Shown: positions 23,737-31,607 of the stretch, piece after piece
Layout: each line of letters begins with the position of its first letter
Numbering within the stretch: position 1 is the stretch's first letter
Source: an uncultured SAR86 cluster bacterium
GTDB taxonomy: Bacteria > Pseudomonadota > Gammaproteobacteria > Magnimaribacterales > D2472
Direction of reading: 5' to 3'
Assembly (NCBI GenBank): GCA_902601475.1
Contig: CACKNK010000001.1
Location: forward strand, 123,075-187,074
DNA: 64,000 nt
Position numbers and translations under genes: made by a program
The notes under the pieces: generated by a model
Told to the model about the DNA's origin: nothing
The model's database searches: none
What the model saw: the letters and a program-made list of their open reading frames with translations, nothing else

Positions 23737-24608
23737 CAGAATTTAGTTAGCGGTATTGAAGTAATTGATTTGATTCCACCAACATTTTTTTTGTAAGTCG
23801 CCTCATCAACAAAAAGATATTTTTCTTGATACTCGTCAAAAGTTTTTGCAGATTTTGAGTATTCTTTTAAATGGTCGAGATCGATCCCGTAACTCGGATT
23901 ACAAGCTGTTGGATGTGCGCCTCCCTCGTCCGGAATGATGCCTGAAACCAAGTTTCTTTCAAATCGATTATAGTTGGCAACCTTTTCTTTATCGAAACTT
24001 GTTGAATCAACTAATTTTTCAGTTGAAACAAAAGTTTTTGAGGCAGCACGTGCAAAGAGATCATCAAAGAAAGGATCAGGACCAAATATTAGCGTATTGC
24101 CCTTTTCGTCAGACTCATTTACGTGCAATAAAGCAACATCCAATTTAATAGCTGGCATTGCAACGAGCTTCTCTTTGTCATCATAAGGCGACTCTACAAA
24201 TTTAATATGCGGATTGTTTTTTAAAACATCTGTACCGATGCCAACTCTTGTGGGTAGAAAAGGAAGATTCATACCTGCAGCACGAAGCCCCCATTGCAAC
24301 ATCCCCTCATCTATCTCTACGACCTCAGGCAACTCACCTGATTGCCTAGCATTTCTAAAATGCGAGTCTAAAGGAATTAAATCCAATGATACAAAACCAA
24401 ATATTAATTTCCTTATTTTTTTGCAGGAACTAAGCAGGCCTATATCTGGACCGCCATAACTTACGAGAGTTAAATCTTTGAGATTGGATCTGCATATTTC
24501 TCTTACTAAAGACATGGGTTTCCGACGTGCGCCCCAACCCCCAATACCAATGGTCATTCCATCTTCTAGCTTAGATATAAAATCATTGGTGGTGATAACT
24601 TTATTCAA
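23736..24608 (-). CDS. ipdA: COCHEA-CoA hydrolase subunit IpdA
   Basis: A glutaconate CoA-transferase-like alpha subunit. DGMTIGIGGWGARRKPMSLVREI, then LIFGFVSLDLIPLDSHFRNAR, EIDEGMLQWGLRAAGMNLPFLPTRVGIGTD are hallmarks of IpdA; the EIDEG segment holds the presumed active-site glutamate. I place the start at TTG 24608, two bases after the hsaC stop, giving 290 residues, close to the usual length. An upstream in-frame TTG at 24689 would overlap hsaC by about 80 bases and add residues not seen in the family. With IpdB it completes ring C/D breakdown. Confidence 0.9.
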   Translation of the reverse strand: MNKVITTNDFISKLEDGMTIGIGGWGARRKPMSLVREICRSNLKDLTLVSYGGPDIGLLSSCKKIRKLIFGFVSLDLIPLDSHFRNARQSGELPEVVEIDEGMLQWGLRAAGMNLPFLPTRVGIGTDVLKNNPHIKFVESPYDDKEKLVAMPAIKLDVALLHVNESDEKGNTLIFGPDPFFDDLFARAASKTFVSTEKLVDSTSFDKEKVANYNRFERNLVSGIIPDEGGAHPTACNPSYGIDLDHLKEYSKSAKTFDEYQEKYLFVDEATYKKNVGGIKSITSIPLTKF

Positions 24609-24610
24609 TT

Positions 24611-25516
24611 TTATTTTTCTGGTGGTGGAGTAAATACATGGCCCCAATAGCTCGGTGCTGGTGAGGATGTTGTTTGATGATTTGACCAATCAGGCTGGTC
24701 ACCATCATAGCCAAACTCTAGATCGAAACCTCCTGGAGTTTGCATGTAAAAAGAAACCATCTTGTCATTCATATGTCTTCCCAATGATGATGAGATGTGG
24801 ATGTCATTATTGATTGCTCGATCTAGAGCTTCACCAACCTCATCAATAGTTTTTACCTCAACCATGGTATGGACTAAACCAGAGGGAGGTGTTGGTGATT
24901 GCATTATCGCTACAGTATGATGCCGCTTATTATTACAATGCATGAAATACAACTTCATCTTTGGGTCTTCAGGATTGGGACTCATTTGCAAATTCATGAT
25001 ATCTGAGTCTCCAAAACCGAGTACATTGATATAAAAATCATGGGTTTCTTCAATATTTAATGCAGCATAAACAACATGACCAAATCCAAGATCTTTGGTC
25101 ACAAAACCGGAAATACCTTTAGGTGAGCTAAATTTCGTTTCATCATTTAGTCTTCCATGATAAAGCTCGATTAGATTGCCTGCAGGATCATTAAATGAAA
25201 TACCATCTGTGATCTGTCGAGTAAAAAGATCATCGGCTGAAAGCTGCTGATAATTAATATTGAGTTCATCAAAAATCTTCTTTGCATCATTTAATGCAGA
25301 TTCATCACCAAGCTCTAGTCCAGCAAGTATGAATTTTTCTTCGGGGCCATTTTGTACCACAAATCTAAATGGTTCACTATCGATTTTAAGAGAAAGCTTT
25401 TCTTCATCAGAAAAATCAGGGTGTTTCATGAATCCACAAACTTCCTGACCATAATGATCCCACGTAGCAAGATCTTTAGTTTCAACTAAGATATACCCCA
25501 ATGATTGTATTTTCAC
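24611..25516 (-). CDS. hsaC: Extradiol ring-cleavage dioxygenase HsaC-like
   Basis: A 301-residue two-domain type I extradiol dioxygenase (vicinal oxygen chelate fold). The N-terminal half is the non-catalytic copy. The catalytic half has iron ligands His147 (LGFGHVVY), His216 (GLVHTMVEV) and Glu267 (GGFDLEFGYDG), with HMNDKMVSFYMQTPGGF before the last. In steroid breakdown HsaC opens the catechol made from ring A. It is the first gene of the 25-gene leftward run. The start is GTG at 25516, preceded by AAGGA about eight bases upstream. Only 38 bases separate it from the divergent hydrolase gene, so its promoter must overlap that space or that gene. Confidence 0.93.
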   Translation of the reverse strand: MKIQSLGYILVETKDLATWDHYGQEVCGFMKHPDFSDEEKLSLKIDSEPFRFVVQNGPEEKFILAGLELGDESALNDAKKIFDELNINYQQLSADDLFTRQITDGISFNDPAGNLIELYHGRLNDETKFSSPKGISGFVTKDLGFGHVVYAALNIEETHDFYINVLGFGDSDIMNLQMSPNPEDPKMKLYFMHCNNKRHHTVAIMQSPTPPSGLVHTMVEVKTIDEVGEALDRAINNDIHISSSLGRHMNDKMVSFYMQTPGGFDLEFGYDGDQPDWSNHQTTSSPAPSYWGHVFTPPPEK

Positions 25517-25554
25517 TTAAAAAAGTCCTTTTTATTTATTAATATATTGTAGCA

Positions 25555-26208
25555 ATGTCATCACTAAAAGCCCTAATTAATCCAGTAACACCGTTTGAGC
25601 AAAATGCTCCGATAATTTACTGTGAGAATACAAAGAAATGTGCTTTTGTTGATCCTGGTGGTGATATTGATAAGCTGCTTCATATTGCTAAAGATTTTGA
25701 TCTTATCCCAGAAAAAATACTTTTGACTCATGGCCACGCAGATCATGCTGGTGGTGCAATGCAACTATCTCAAACTTTAAACATTACTATTGAAGGACCA
25801 CACAAAGAAGATAAATTTTTGTTGGACTCTCTCAAAGATCAAGGAGCTATGTTTGGGATGGAAGCACAAAACTGCACTCCTAATCTTTGGTTGAATGACA
25901 ACGATAAAGTTAGCTTAGGAGAGCTGATTCTTGACGTAATTTTTTGTCCCGGGCATACCCCAGGCCATATTGTCTTTGTGCATGAGCCTTCCAAATTGGC
26001 GATTGTTGGGGATGTTTTGTTTAAGGGTTCGATTGGGAGAACAGATTTACCCAGAGGGAATCATAATGACTTGCTTAGTTCCATCAAGAATAAGCTTTGG
26101 CCTTTAGGAAATGAAATTACATTTATTTCAGGACACGGTCCAACATCAACATTCGGAGATGAAAGGATTAATAATATGTTTGTATCTGACGCTGCTCTAA
26201 GCTCCTAA
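25555..26208 (+). CDS. Metallo-beta-lactamase-fold hydrolase, glyoxalase II-like (GloC type)
   Basis: A 217-residue MBL-fold protein with the metal motif LLTHGHADHAGG (about residues 57-68), CPGHTPGHIVFVHEP, VGDVLFKGSIGRTDLP and the last metal ligand in FISGHGPTSTFGDE. The short length and the GRTDLP motif fit the single-domain hydroxyacylglutathione hydrolase GloC/YcbL. It is divergent from the steroid operon and overlaps the TM2 gene's end by 4 bases. Confidence 0.9.
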   Translation: MSSLKALINPVTPFEQNAPIIYCENTKKCAFVDPGGDIDKLLHIAKDFDLIPEKILLTHGHADHAGGAMQLSQTLNITIEGPHKEDKFLLDSLKDQGAMFGMEAQNCTPNLWLNDNDKVSLGELILDVIFCPGHTPGHIVFVHEPSKLAIVGDVLFKGSIGRTDLPRGNHNDLLSSIKNKLWPLGNEITFISGHGPTSTFGDERINNMFVSDAALSS

Positions 26209-26438
26209 TCCACCCATCTGCTAACTTTGTTGCCATGGTCATCTTTCATCTCACCAGTAACAATTAAAATAAAGTCAACAATCCACCAAATACCAAGCCC
26301 ACCAATAGTAATAATAAATAAAATTGCGGAAGCGTACCTTCTGAGATAAAACCTATGTGCGCCAAAGGGCCATGAGAGAACTATAAACAGAAGAAAAGTA
26401 GGTAATATATTTTTTTTTGAAATACTCACATCATTCAT
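26205..26438 (-). CDS. TM2 domain membrane protein
   Basis: A 77-residue protein with two membrane segments joined by a short turn: LPTFLLFIVLSWPFGAHRFYLRRYASAILFIITIGGLGIWWIVDFILIV. This is the TM2 domain pattern (GAHRFYL..GGLGIWWI.D). The ATG at 26438 overlaps the SDR stop by eight bases; an in-frame TTG fifteen bases earlier is less likely. Function of bacterial TM2 proteins is not established. The end converges on and overlaps the MBL-fold gene. Confidence 0.85.
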   Translation of the reverse strand: MNDVSISKKNILPTFLLFIVLSWPFGAHRFYLRRYASAILFIITIGGLGIWWIVDFILIVTGEMKDDHGNKVSRWVD

Positions 26439-27225
26439 AGCGCCCGCCTGCAAGTCTAGAACTGAGTTTTATTACCAAGCTAGATGGAAAAACATTACAA
26501 ATAAATGCAAGAGTTTTATTTAAAAGTCCCGGCACCCATAATTGTTTACCTTTGAGGGTAGCTTTAACAGCCCCTTTTGCAACATATTTGGAATCGTGCT
26601 TCATAATTGCAGGTACTTTATCCATTGCATCTTGCATGCCACTGGCAGTATGGAACTCAGTAACGGTAAATCCTGGACAAACATTGGTTGCTGTAATGCC
26701 TTTGGAGTTGTAGTTAATATTTATGGTATCTCCAAATCGATTGATAAATGTTTTGATGGGTCCATACATTGCTCCCCAGCCTGTAGCAGGAGGCGCAAAT
26801 GCAGCTAATGAAGATACATTCATAATTCTTCCACTATTTTTAGAAAGCATATCCTTTAAATAAAGCTTGGTAAGATGGATAACCGAAATACCTAGCACTC
26901 TTAAAAAATTATCTTCTTCCAACTCATCCGTTGAGTGAAACTTTTTATTAATGCTGTACCCCGCGTTATTAACCAATATCTCTACATTAAGTCCAAGGGC
27001 ATGTGTTTTGTTATATATCATCTGAGGAGAAGAAGGATCTGACAAATCCGCTACGATGTAAGTCGCTTCTATATTATATTTTTGAGCTAAATCTTGGCTT
27101 ATAACTGAGAGCCTTTCCTCTCTTCTAGCAACTAGAATTAAATTAAATTTTTTAGCTGCAAACTCTTTAGCTATTTCATGGCCAATACCTGCTGAAGCAC
27201 CTGTTATTAATACATATTTACTCAT
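26431..27225 (-). CDS. Short-chain dehydrogenase, DltE/YqjQ-like
   Basis: A 264-residue SDR: TGASAGIGHEIAKEFA at residues 7-22, ARREERL suggesting NADP(H), NNAGYSI near residue 88, and catalytic SSLAAFAPPATGWGAMYGPIKTF with Tyr and Lys in the YxxxK spacing. The C-terminal half has a hydrophobic helix (LLNKTLAFICNVFPSSLVIKL), typical of SDRs of the membrane-associated 3-oxoacyl or sterol reductase type. It follows the thioesterase gene by 15 bases and may act with it on acyl chains. Substrate unknown. Confidence 0.85.
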   Translation of the reverse strand: MSKYVLITGASAGIGHEIAKEFAAKKFNLILVARREERLSVISQDLAQKYNIEATYIVADLSDPSSPQMIYNKTHALGLNVEILVNNAGYSINKKFHSTDELEEDNFLRVLGISVIHLTKLYLKDMLSKNSGRIMNVSSLAAFAPPATGWGAMYGPIKTFINRFGDTININYNSKGITATNVCPGFTVTEFHTASGMQDAMDKVPAIMKHDSKYVAKGAVKATLKGKQLWVPGLLNKTLAFICNVFPSSLVIKLSSRLAGGRYE

Positions 27226-27240
27226 TACTTACCTCGCAAT

Positions 27241-27720
27241 TTAATTCTTGAGCTCTCTTATTTTTAACCTAATGTCATAAGGCGGTTCTCCACATGCGTC
27301 ATGAGATTTCTTGATATCAAGCATATTCTCTAGCATGGAGGATTTCATGGGCGCTATCTTTCTCAAGTTCATATCAATGTGCCCCTCAATGGTTTCGTAC
27401 ATTGCACAAATATTTTCTTCCGAATCTAAAAGCACTCCAATCATATGGAAAAGTTTTTCATTAACATTGAAAAGCTTAAATCTTGGATAAATCACTTGAT
27501 CTAAAAGAAATTCTTTTGCAAATCGATAATTGTCTTCCAGTGTAAATGATGAAAAACCTTCTTTAAAATAATTATCATCAAAACCAAATTCTTTGCTGCC
27601 GAATTCCCAACCTTGTTCAAAAACAGCTTTAATGTGATTCACATTCATGTGTCCATTAAAGTCACACATGTCTTGGGTTACAGTGACAGACCTGCCTTCG
27701 TAAGGAAAAATTTCTTTCAT
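27241..27720 (-). CDS. Hotdog-fold thioesterase-like protein
   Basis: A 159-residue 4HBT-type hotdog protein. DMCDFNGHMNVNHIKAVFEQGWEFG (residues about 18-42) is the typical DxxxHxN helix entry of this thioesterase group, followed by strands with LDQVIYPRFKLFNVNEKLFHMIGVLL. It probably hydrolyses a short or medium acyl-CoA. It is the first gene of a leftward trio (thioesterase, SDR, TM2) and is divergent from hflX. Confidence 0.82.
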   Translation of the reverse strand: MKEIFPYEGRSVTVTQDMCDFNGHMNVNHIKAVFEQGWEFGSKEFGFDDNYFKEGFSSFTLEDNYRFAKEFLLDQVIYPRFKLFNVNEKLFHMIGVLLDSEENICAMYETIEGHIDMNLRKIAPMKSSMLENMLDIKKSHDACGEPPYDIRLKIRELKN

Positions 27721-27793
27721 AATAAAATTGATTTTGACTATGGTAATGTTTTTTTACTAATGATTAAATGTAAATATAGTTATAAAAAATTAA

Positions 27794-29077
27794 TTGATTA
27801 GTTCATTCACCCCGCCTCAAAATATAATATTAGTATCCCCAGGGAAGTTTGCTCATTCATCAAGTTTTGAATTTGAAGAATTAGCTATTGCAACAGGTGG
27901 TGCTGTTTCTGAGCATTTTATTTTTGAGCAAAAACTTATTACTCCCTCTCATTTTATTTCAAAGGGGAAATTACAAGAGATTAAAGATTCGGCCTCCAAG
28001 CTTCAAATAGATTTAATAATATTTAATTGTGATTTGTCACCATCTCAAGAAAGAAATCTTGAGAAATTTTTAAAAAAGAGAGTGCTTGACAGAACAGGCC
28101 TAATTTTGGATATTTTTGCACTCCGTGCTCACAGCCACATCGGTAAACTTCAAGTTGAATTAGCTCAACTTTCCTATCTTTCTACCAGACTGGTTAGGGG
28201 TTGGAGTCACCTAGAGCGCCAAAAAGGTGGTATTGGGCTCAGGGGTCCTGGTGAAACTCAGCTAGAAACTGACAGAAGACTATTAAGAGATAGAATAAAA
28301 AATTTAAATAGGAGGCTTGATAGAAATCATAACCAAAAACGTATTAACCGCTATGCAAGAAAAAAGTCTGATGTTTTTCAAGTATCTCTAGTTGGCTATA
28401 CAAATGCTGGCAAAAGCTCGTTATTTAATCTTCTGACCAAAGGCGAAACGTATGTTAAAGATCAGCTCTTTGCAACACTCGATACCAAAACCAAAAAACT
28501 AGCTTCGAAAGATGGATATGGTGCTAATGTAATTATTTCAGATACAGTTGGATTTGTATCTAATATTCCTACTAATCTAATCGAATCCTTTAAAGCCACA
28601 GTCGAGGATCTTGAAAATGCAGATCTTCTTCTTCATGTCATTGATGTTAATGATGAAGACCGACAGCAAAAAATCAATGAGGTAAATAAGATACTGCAGA
28701 CCTTAGATCTTGAATTAACCCCGATAATTAATATTTTTAATAAATCCGATGAACTAAGTGATGATCGTATAAGTTCTATAAGATCTTTTGGGAATATATG
28801 CTGTTCTGCTAAAACAGGCAGTGGTCTCAATGAAGTTAAAGCAGCTATAAGAAAGCAAATAAAATCGAACTCTTTCTCCGGCATCATTGAGATACCTTTA
28901 GAATTAGGTAGCCTAAGATCGAGAATTTATAATTTGGGTAAGGTTTTTGATGAATCCTTAACGAATAATGGTCATTTGTCATTAAGCATAGAAATAGAAA
29001 ATAAATTATTTGAAAAACTTAACTTAGATAAATGGGTGAAATTCCCTAAAAATAAAGATGAGAGAATGGAGGCGTGA
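27794..29077 (+). CDS. hflX: Ribosome-associated GTPase HflX
   Basis: A 427-residue GTPase that rescues and splits stalled ribosomes. It has the N-terminal HflX domain with ISKGKLQEIKD and the glycine-rich linker RGWSHLERQKGGIGLRGPGETQLE, then the G domain: P-loop GYTNAGKSS, switch II DTVGFVSNIP and NKSD. The TTG at 27794 is the best start; no ATG lies near the conserved N-terminus. In many gammaproteobacteria hflX follows hfq; here it stands alone, followed by a DUF1330 gene that overlaps its stop (TGATG). Confidence 0.96.
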   Translation: MISSFTPPQNIILVSPGKFAHSSSFEFEELAIATGGAVSEHFIFEQKLITPSHFISKGKLQEIKDSASKLQIDLIIFNCDLSPSQERNLEKFLKKRVLDRTGLILDIFALRAHSHIGKLQVELAQLSYLSTRLVRGWSHLERQKGGIGLRGPGETQLETDRRLLRDRIKNLNRRLDRNHNQKRINRYARKKSDVFQVSLVGYTNAGKSSLFNLLTKGETYVKDQLFATLDTKTKKLASKDGYGANVIISDTVGFVSNIPTNLIESFKATVEDLENADLLLHVIDVNDEDRQQKINEVNKILQTLDLELTPIINIFNKSDELSDDRISSIRSFGNICCSAKTGSGLNEVKAAIRKQIKSNSFSGIIEIPLELGSLRSRIYNLGKVFDESLTNNGHLSLSIEIENKLFEKLNLDKWVKFPKNKDERMEA

Positions 29078-29385
29078 TGGAAAAATTTGAAACATACGTA
29101 ATAGCAAATCTGGAGGTATTGGATGCTGAAGAGTATAGAAAATACGAAAAGGGATTTTTTCCAATTCTTAAAAAACATAATGGTGAATTTATTACCTTTG
29201 ATGACAACGTAAAAAATAATGAAGGGCTGACTCCTCTGAAGGGACGAACAATATTATTTGGCTTTAAAAAATCAGATGATGCTGAGCGTTGGTACAGTGA
29301 TCCTGAATATCAGGCACTCTCAGAACATAGAAGGAAAGGAACAACCACGAACTTTTTATCTTTTGTAAAACAAATGAAAAGATAA
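29077..29385 (+). CDS. DUF1330 family protein
   Basis: A 102-residue protein of the DUF1330 dimeric alpha/beta-barrel family: YVIANLEVLDAEEYRKYEKGFFP at the start, and LFGFKKSDDAERWYSDPEYQALSEHRR in the middle, a signature of the family. GGAGG lies just before the ATG at 29077; an in-frame GTG one codon earlier is possible. It overlaps the hflX stop and is co-transcribed with it. Biochemical role unknown. Confidence 0.9.
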   Translation: MEKFETYVIANLEVLDAEEYRKYEKGFFPILKKHNGEFITFDDNVKNNEGLTPLKGRTILFGFKKSDDAERWYSDPEYQALSEHRRKGTTTNFLSFVKQMKR

Positions 29386-29386
29386 A

Positions 29387-29410
29387 AACAAGGGCATATA
29401 CGCCCTTGTT
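29387..29410 (-). terminator. Hairpin terminator between convergent genes
   Basis: AACAAGGGC and GCCCTTGTT form a 9-bp stem around a 6-base loop. Read leftward it is followed by TTTTTATC, so it is a good terminator for the lipoprotein gene; rightward it may also stop hflX transcripts. Confidence 0.8.
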
Positions 29411-29423
29411 AATAGATTCAATA

Positions 29424-30230
29424 CTATGAAAGTTTTGGGTTTAGCGGATCGTAGATTGTCTGTGAGTTATACAGATCAGGATTTCCACATGTGCTAACTT
29501 CCTCTAAAGCACTTCTAGCATCCATAGCTTCTCGCTCTTCCCAAGCCTCATTCCCTTGTTGCATTCCTTCAAAAGTCTGATGAAAGTTACCCCACCAATA
29601 ATCTATTTCATTAGTTTGAAAAGCAGGGAAATATAAACCAAATGTATATGCGGAGTCATAAACTGATTTATCTAATGAATCCAACCATTCGTTATATTTG
29701 ACTAATGCTGCTTCTAAATCATCTGGAGTTTTTCCATCATTCAGATTACAAGGAATAAAAGCTGTGGCAAATGACGGGTCATCCTGATTAAAGTCGCCAA
29801 ATGCTGTTGGATCAGTTCCCATGAGAAACATCCATGAGCTTCTGTTTTCAGCATCACATTGAAGTACTTCTTGATATTTTTCTGACCATGCCGAGACATC
29901 ATCATTGGATGTCCAGCTTGCCCATCCAGCATCAGCTGCCATTTTCGAAGTCCATTGTAATTCCCACCAGCCATTATCAACACGAGTATTTTCCTCTGTG
30001 GGTGCATACCCCCAAGCTCCTAAAAGATTTTCATCATCAACTAGGTCTCTATATTCAGAAAGCATTTGCTTCAAAGATTCAGGGGAATATTTTGGCCCGG
30101 CATTACATTCAAGTACTTCATTGTAGAAGCTCACTCCAACATCTTGCCATGTGGGGGCAACATCATTTTGACTCATTTCTGAGCATGAAATTAGTCCAAG
30201 TAAAACAAAAGGTATGAATTTATATTGCAT
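29424..30230 (-). CDS. Tryptophan-rich lipoprotein of unknown function
   Basis: A 268-residue predicted lipoprotein. Starting at ATG 30230 (GGAG about eight bases before), the signal is MQYKFIPFVLLGLISCSE with the lipobox L-I-S-C at residues 13-16. The mature protein is acidic and very rich in tryptophan (WW, WELQW, YWWGNF, SWMF) with about five cysteines. WQDVGVSFYNEVLECNAGP and WSEKYQEVLQCDAEN look like two copies of one short repeat, suggesting an internal duplication. I do not recognise the family. It stands alone between two terminators. Confidence 0.75.
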   Translation of the reverse strand: MQYKFIPFVLLGLISCSEMSQNDVAPTWQDVGVSFYNEVLECNAGPKYSPESLKQMLSEYRDLVDDENLLGAWGYAPTEENTRVDNGWWELQWTSKMAADAGWASWTSNDDVSAWSEKYQEVLQCDAENRSSWMFLMGTDPTAFGDFNQDDPSFATAFIPCNLNDGKTPDDLEAALVKYNEWLDSLDKSVYDSAYTFGLYFPAFQTNEIDYWWGNFHQTFEGMQQGNEAWEEREAMDARSALEEVSTCGNPDLYNSQTIYDPLNPKLS

Positions 30231-30284
30231 AACTATTCTCCAAGTATGAATAAATACTAACACAAAAAAATTTATGGGATTATG

Positions 30285-30305
30285 AAAAAGGACCTAAGCC
30301 TTTTT
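30285..30305 (-). terminator. Terminator overlapping the desaturase stop
   Basis: AAAAAGG and CCTTTTT form a 7-bp stem with a 7-base loop that contains the stop codon of the desaturase. The T run on the leftward transcript gives a modest terminator. Confidence 0.6.
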
Positions 30306-31193
30306 AATCAGAGATCTGTAATTTATTTTATCAGGGATTTGTTCTGCACCTGGAACTCCTCGAGCCAACAAAAAAGGCTTTAAAGCAATAATTGCTTCAG
30401 GCTCACTCCAATGACCAATATTGGGATGAAGATGATGAACAAAATGAAGTTGCATAGAATGTGTTAAATATCTTGGTAAAAAGTTTACCCAAAACTTCGA
30501 GTCCTTATAACGCCCAATCCCCAAACCCTGATGTGGATACCAAGAAAAATATAAAGCTGTATAAAAGGTACCTATTTTTCTCGGTAGGAACCATAGCAGT
30601 AAAGTTTCAAATGGGAAAATTACCACTAAGATAAGTTGAATAGATCTTTGTATCCAGCTTATTAAAATCCCGCGACTAAATTTATCTACAAAATTTTGAT
30701 CGTCTTTGTGAATATCATAATATGACTGATACGCCTGACCAGGTCCCTGAGCAGTATATAGAAGGACCTCGAAAGGATTTTTGCAACTCACAATGCCATA
30801 ATCAACATCTTTATCAGGATTATTAGTATTTGCATGATGCTTCATGTGCGTGGCTTGCATAATTGGATAAGGGTACATCAAAGTAATGAGGGAAAAATGA
30901 CCAATAAATACATCAAGCCATTTCATTTTTTTATTGCCTCGAGAATAATTTCCGTGTTGAGCTTCATGAGATGGCAAATATGCTAAGCATGCACAAATTG
31001 TTGCTACAAAAAAACCAGTTAAAATCGAGATATGACTATTAATAACAAGATACCAAGTTAAGAGCCAAACAAGCGCTTGACCAATGCCGATTGCCATCAT
31101 TTCCCACTGAAATCTTTGAGCAAATGATCTAGCTATCTCTTTTTCTTTTTCAAAAGAAAATTCTTCTGGTATGTCTGAGCTATCAAATCTCAT
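30294..31193 (-). CDS. Membrane fatty acid desaturase-family protein
   Basis: A 299-residue integral membrane di-iron protein. The three histidine boxes are HEAQH (near residue 74), HMKHH (near 115) and HFVHH (near 250), with hydrophobic segments between. This fits the FA_desaturase superfamily, which includes acyl desaturases and carotenoid or sterol hydroxylases and ketolases; box spacing alone does not decide. The ATG at 31193 overlaps the stop of the small membrane protein before it (ATGA), so the two are coupled. Confidence 0.87.
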   Translation of the reverse strand: MRFDSSDIPEEFSFEKEKEIARSFAQRFQWEMMAIGIGQALVWLLTWYLVINSHISILTGFFVATICACLAYLPSHEAQHGNYSRGNKKMKWLDVFIGHFSLITLMYPYPIMQATHMKHHANTNNPDKDVDYGIVSCKNPFEVLLYTAQGPGQAYQSYYDIHKDDQNFVDKFSRGILISWIQRSIQLILVVIFPFETLLLWFLPRKIGTFYTALYFSWYPHQGLGIGRYKDSKFWVNFLPRYLTHSMQLHFVHHLHPNIGHWSEPEAIIALKPFLLARGVPGAEQIPDKINYRSLIKKA

Positions 31194-31393
31194 ATCCAAC
31201 GCCCTCTTAATTTTGCAATAATCCCAATAGTCAAACCCAATAGATATGGGAATAAATTTATATTAATTAGGGAAATATTTATTAAATTTAGGAGTGAAAA
31301 TTCATTAAAAATACTCCCTAAAAAGATTAAACCAAACCAAATCATACCCCAGGATTCTATATGGTTTGAGATTGATTCTAGAATATGTTGCAT
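31190..31393 (-). CDS. Small membrane protein coupled to the desaturase
   Basis: A 67-residue hydrophobic protein with two membrane segments (GMIWFGLIFLGSIF and LFPYLLGLTIGIIA) and a basic C-terminus (KLRGRWI). The ATG at 31393 lacks a clear Shine-Dalgarno; an in-frame TTG at 31426 is an alternative. The 4-base overlap with the desaturase suggests a shared role. Family not recognised. Confidence 0.6.
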   Translation of the reverse strand: MQHILESISNHIESWGMIWFGLIFLGSIFNEFSLLNLINISLININLFPYLLGLTIGIIAKLRGRWI

Positions 31394-31431
31394 ATGTATA
31401 AATTTATCATATATCAATGTACTCAAATTTT

Positions 31432-31450
31432 AAATGACAAAAAGTCATTT
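31432..31450. terminator. Weak AT-rich hairpin after tRNA-Ser
   Basis: AAATGAC and GTCATTT form a 7-bp stem with a 5-base loop, 19 bases after the tRNA 3' end. The T run is on the plus strand, the wrong side for the tRNA, so terminator activity is uncertain. Confidence 0.3.
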
Positions 31451-31468
31451 TTTGGAGATAACAAGAGT

Positions 31469-31558
31469 TGGCGGAGAGAGAGGGATTCGAACCCTCGATA
31501 CAGTTACCCGTATAACACCTTAGCAGGGTGCCGCTTTCGACCACTCAGCCACCTCTCC
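31469..31558 (-). tRNA. tRNA-Ser (anticodon GCT)
   Basis: A 90-nt class II tRNA read on the minus strand: acceptor GGAGAGG with TCTCTCC, anticodon loop with GCT, a long variable arm (TATACGGG/AACTGTA region) as in serine tRNAs, T arm GAGGG-TTCGAAT-CCCTC, discriminator G, and encoded CCA. It reads AGC and AGT. Confidence 0.95.
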
Positions 31559-31607
31559 GGAAAAAGAATTATAACTCTACTTCAATAAGATAAAAGTTTT
31601 AAAGAGT

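Noticed and set aside
31432-31450. Hairpin after tRNA-Ser as a strong terminator
   Set aside because: The stem is AT-rich and the T run is on the opposite strand from the tRNA transcript; kept only as a weak feature.
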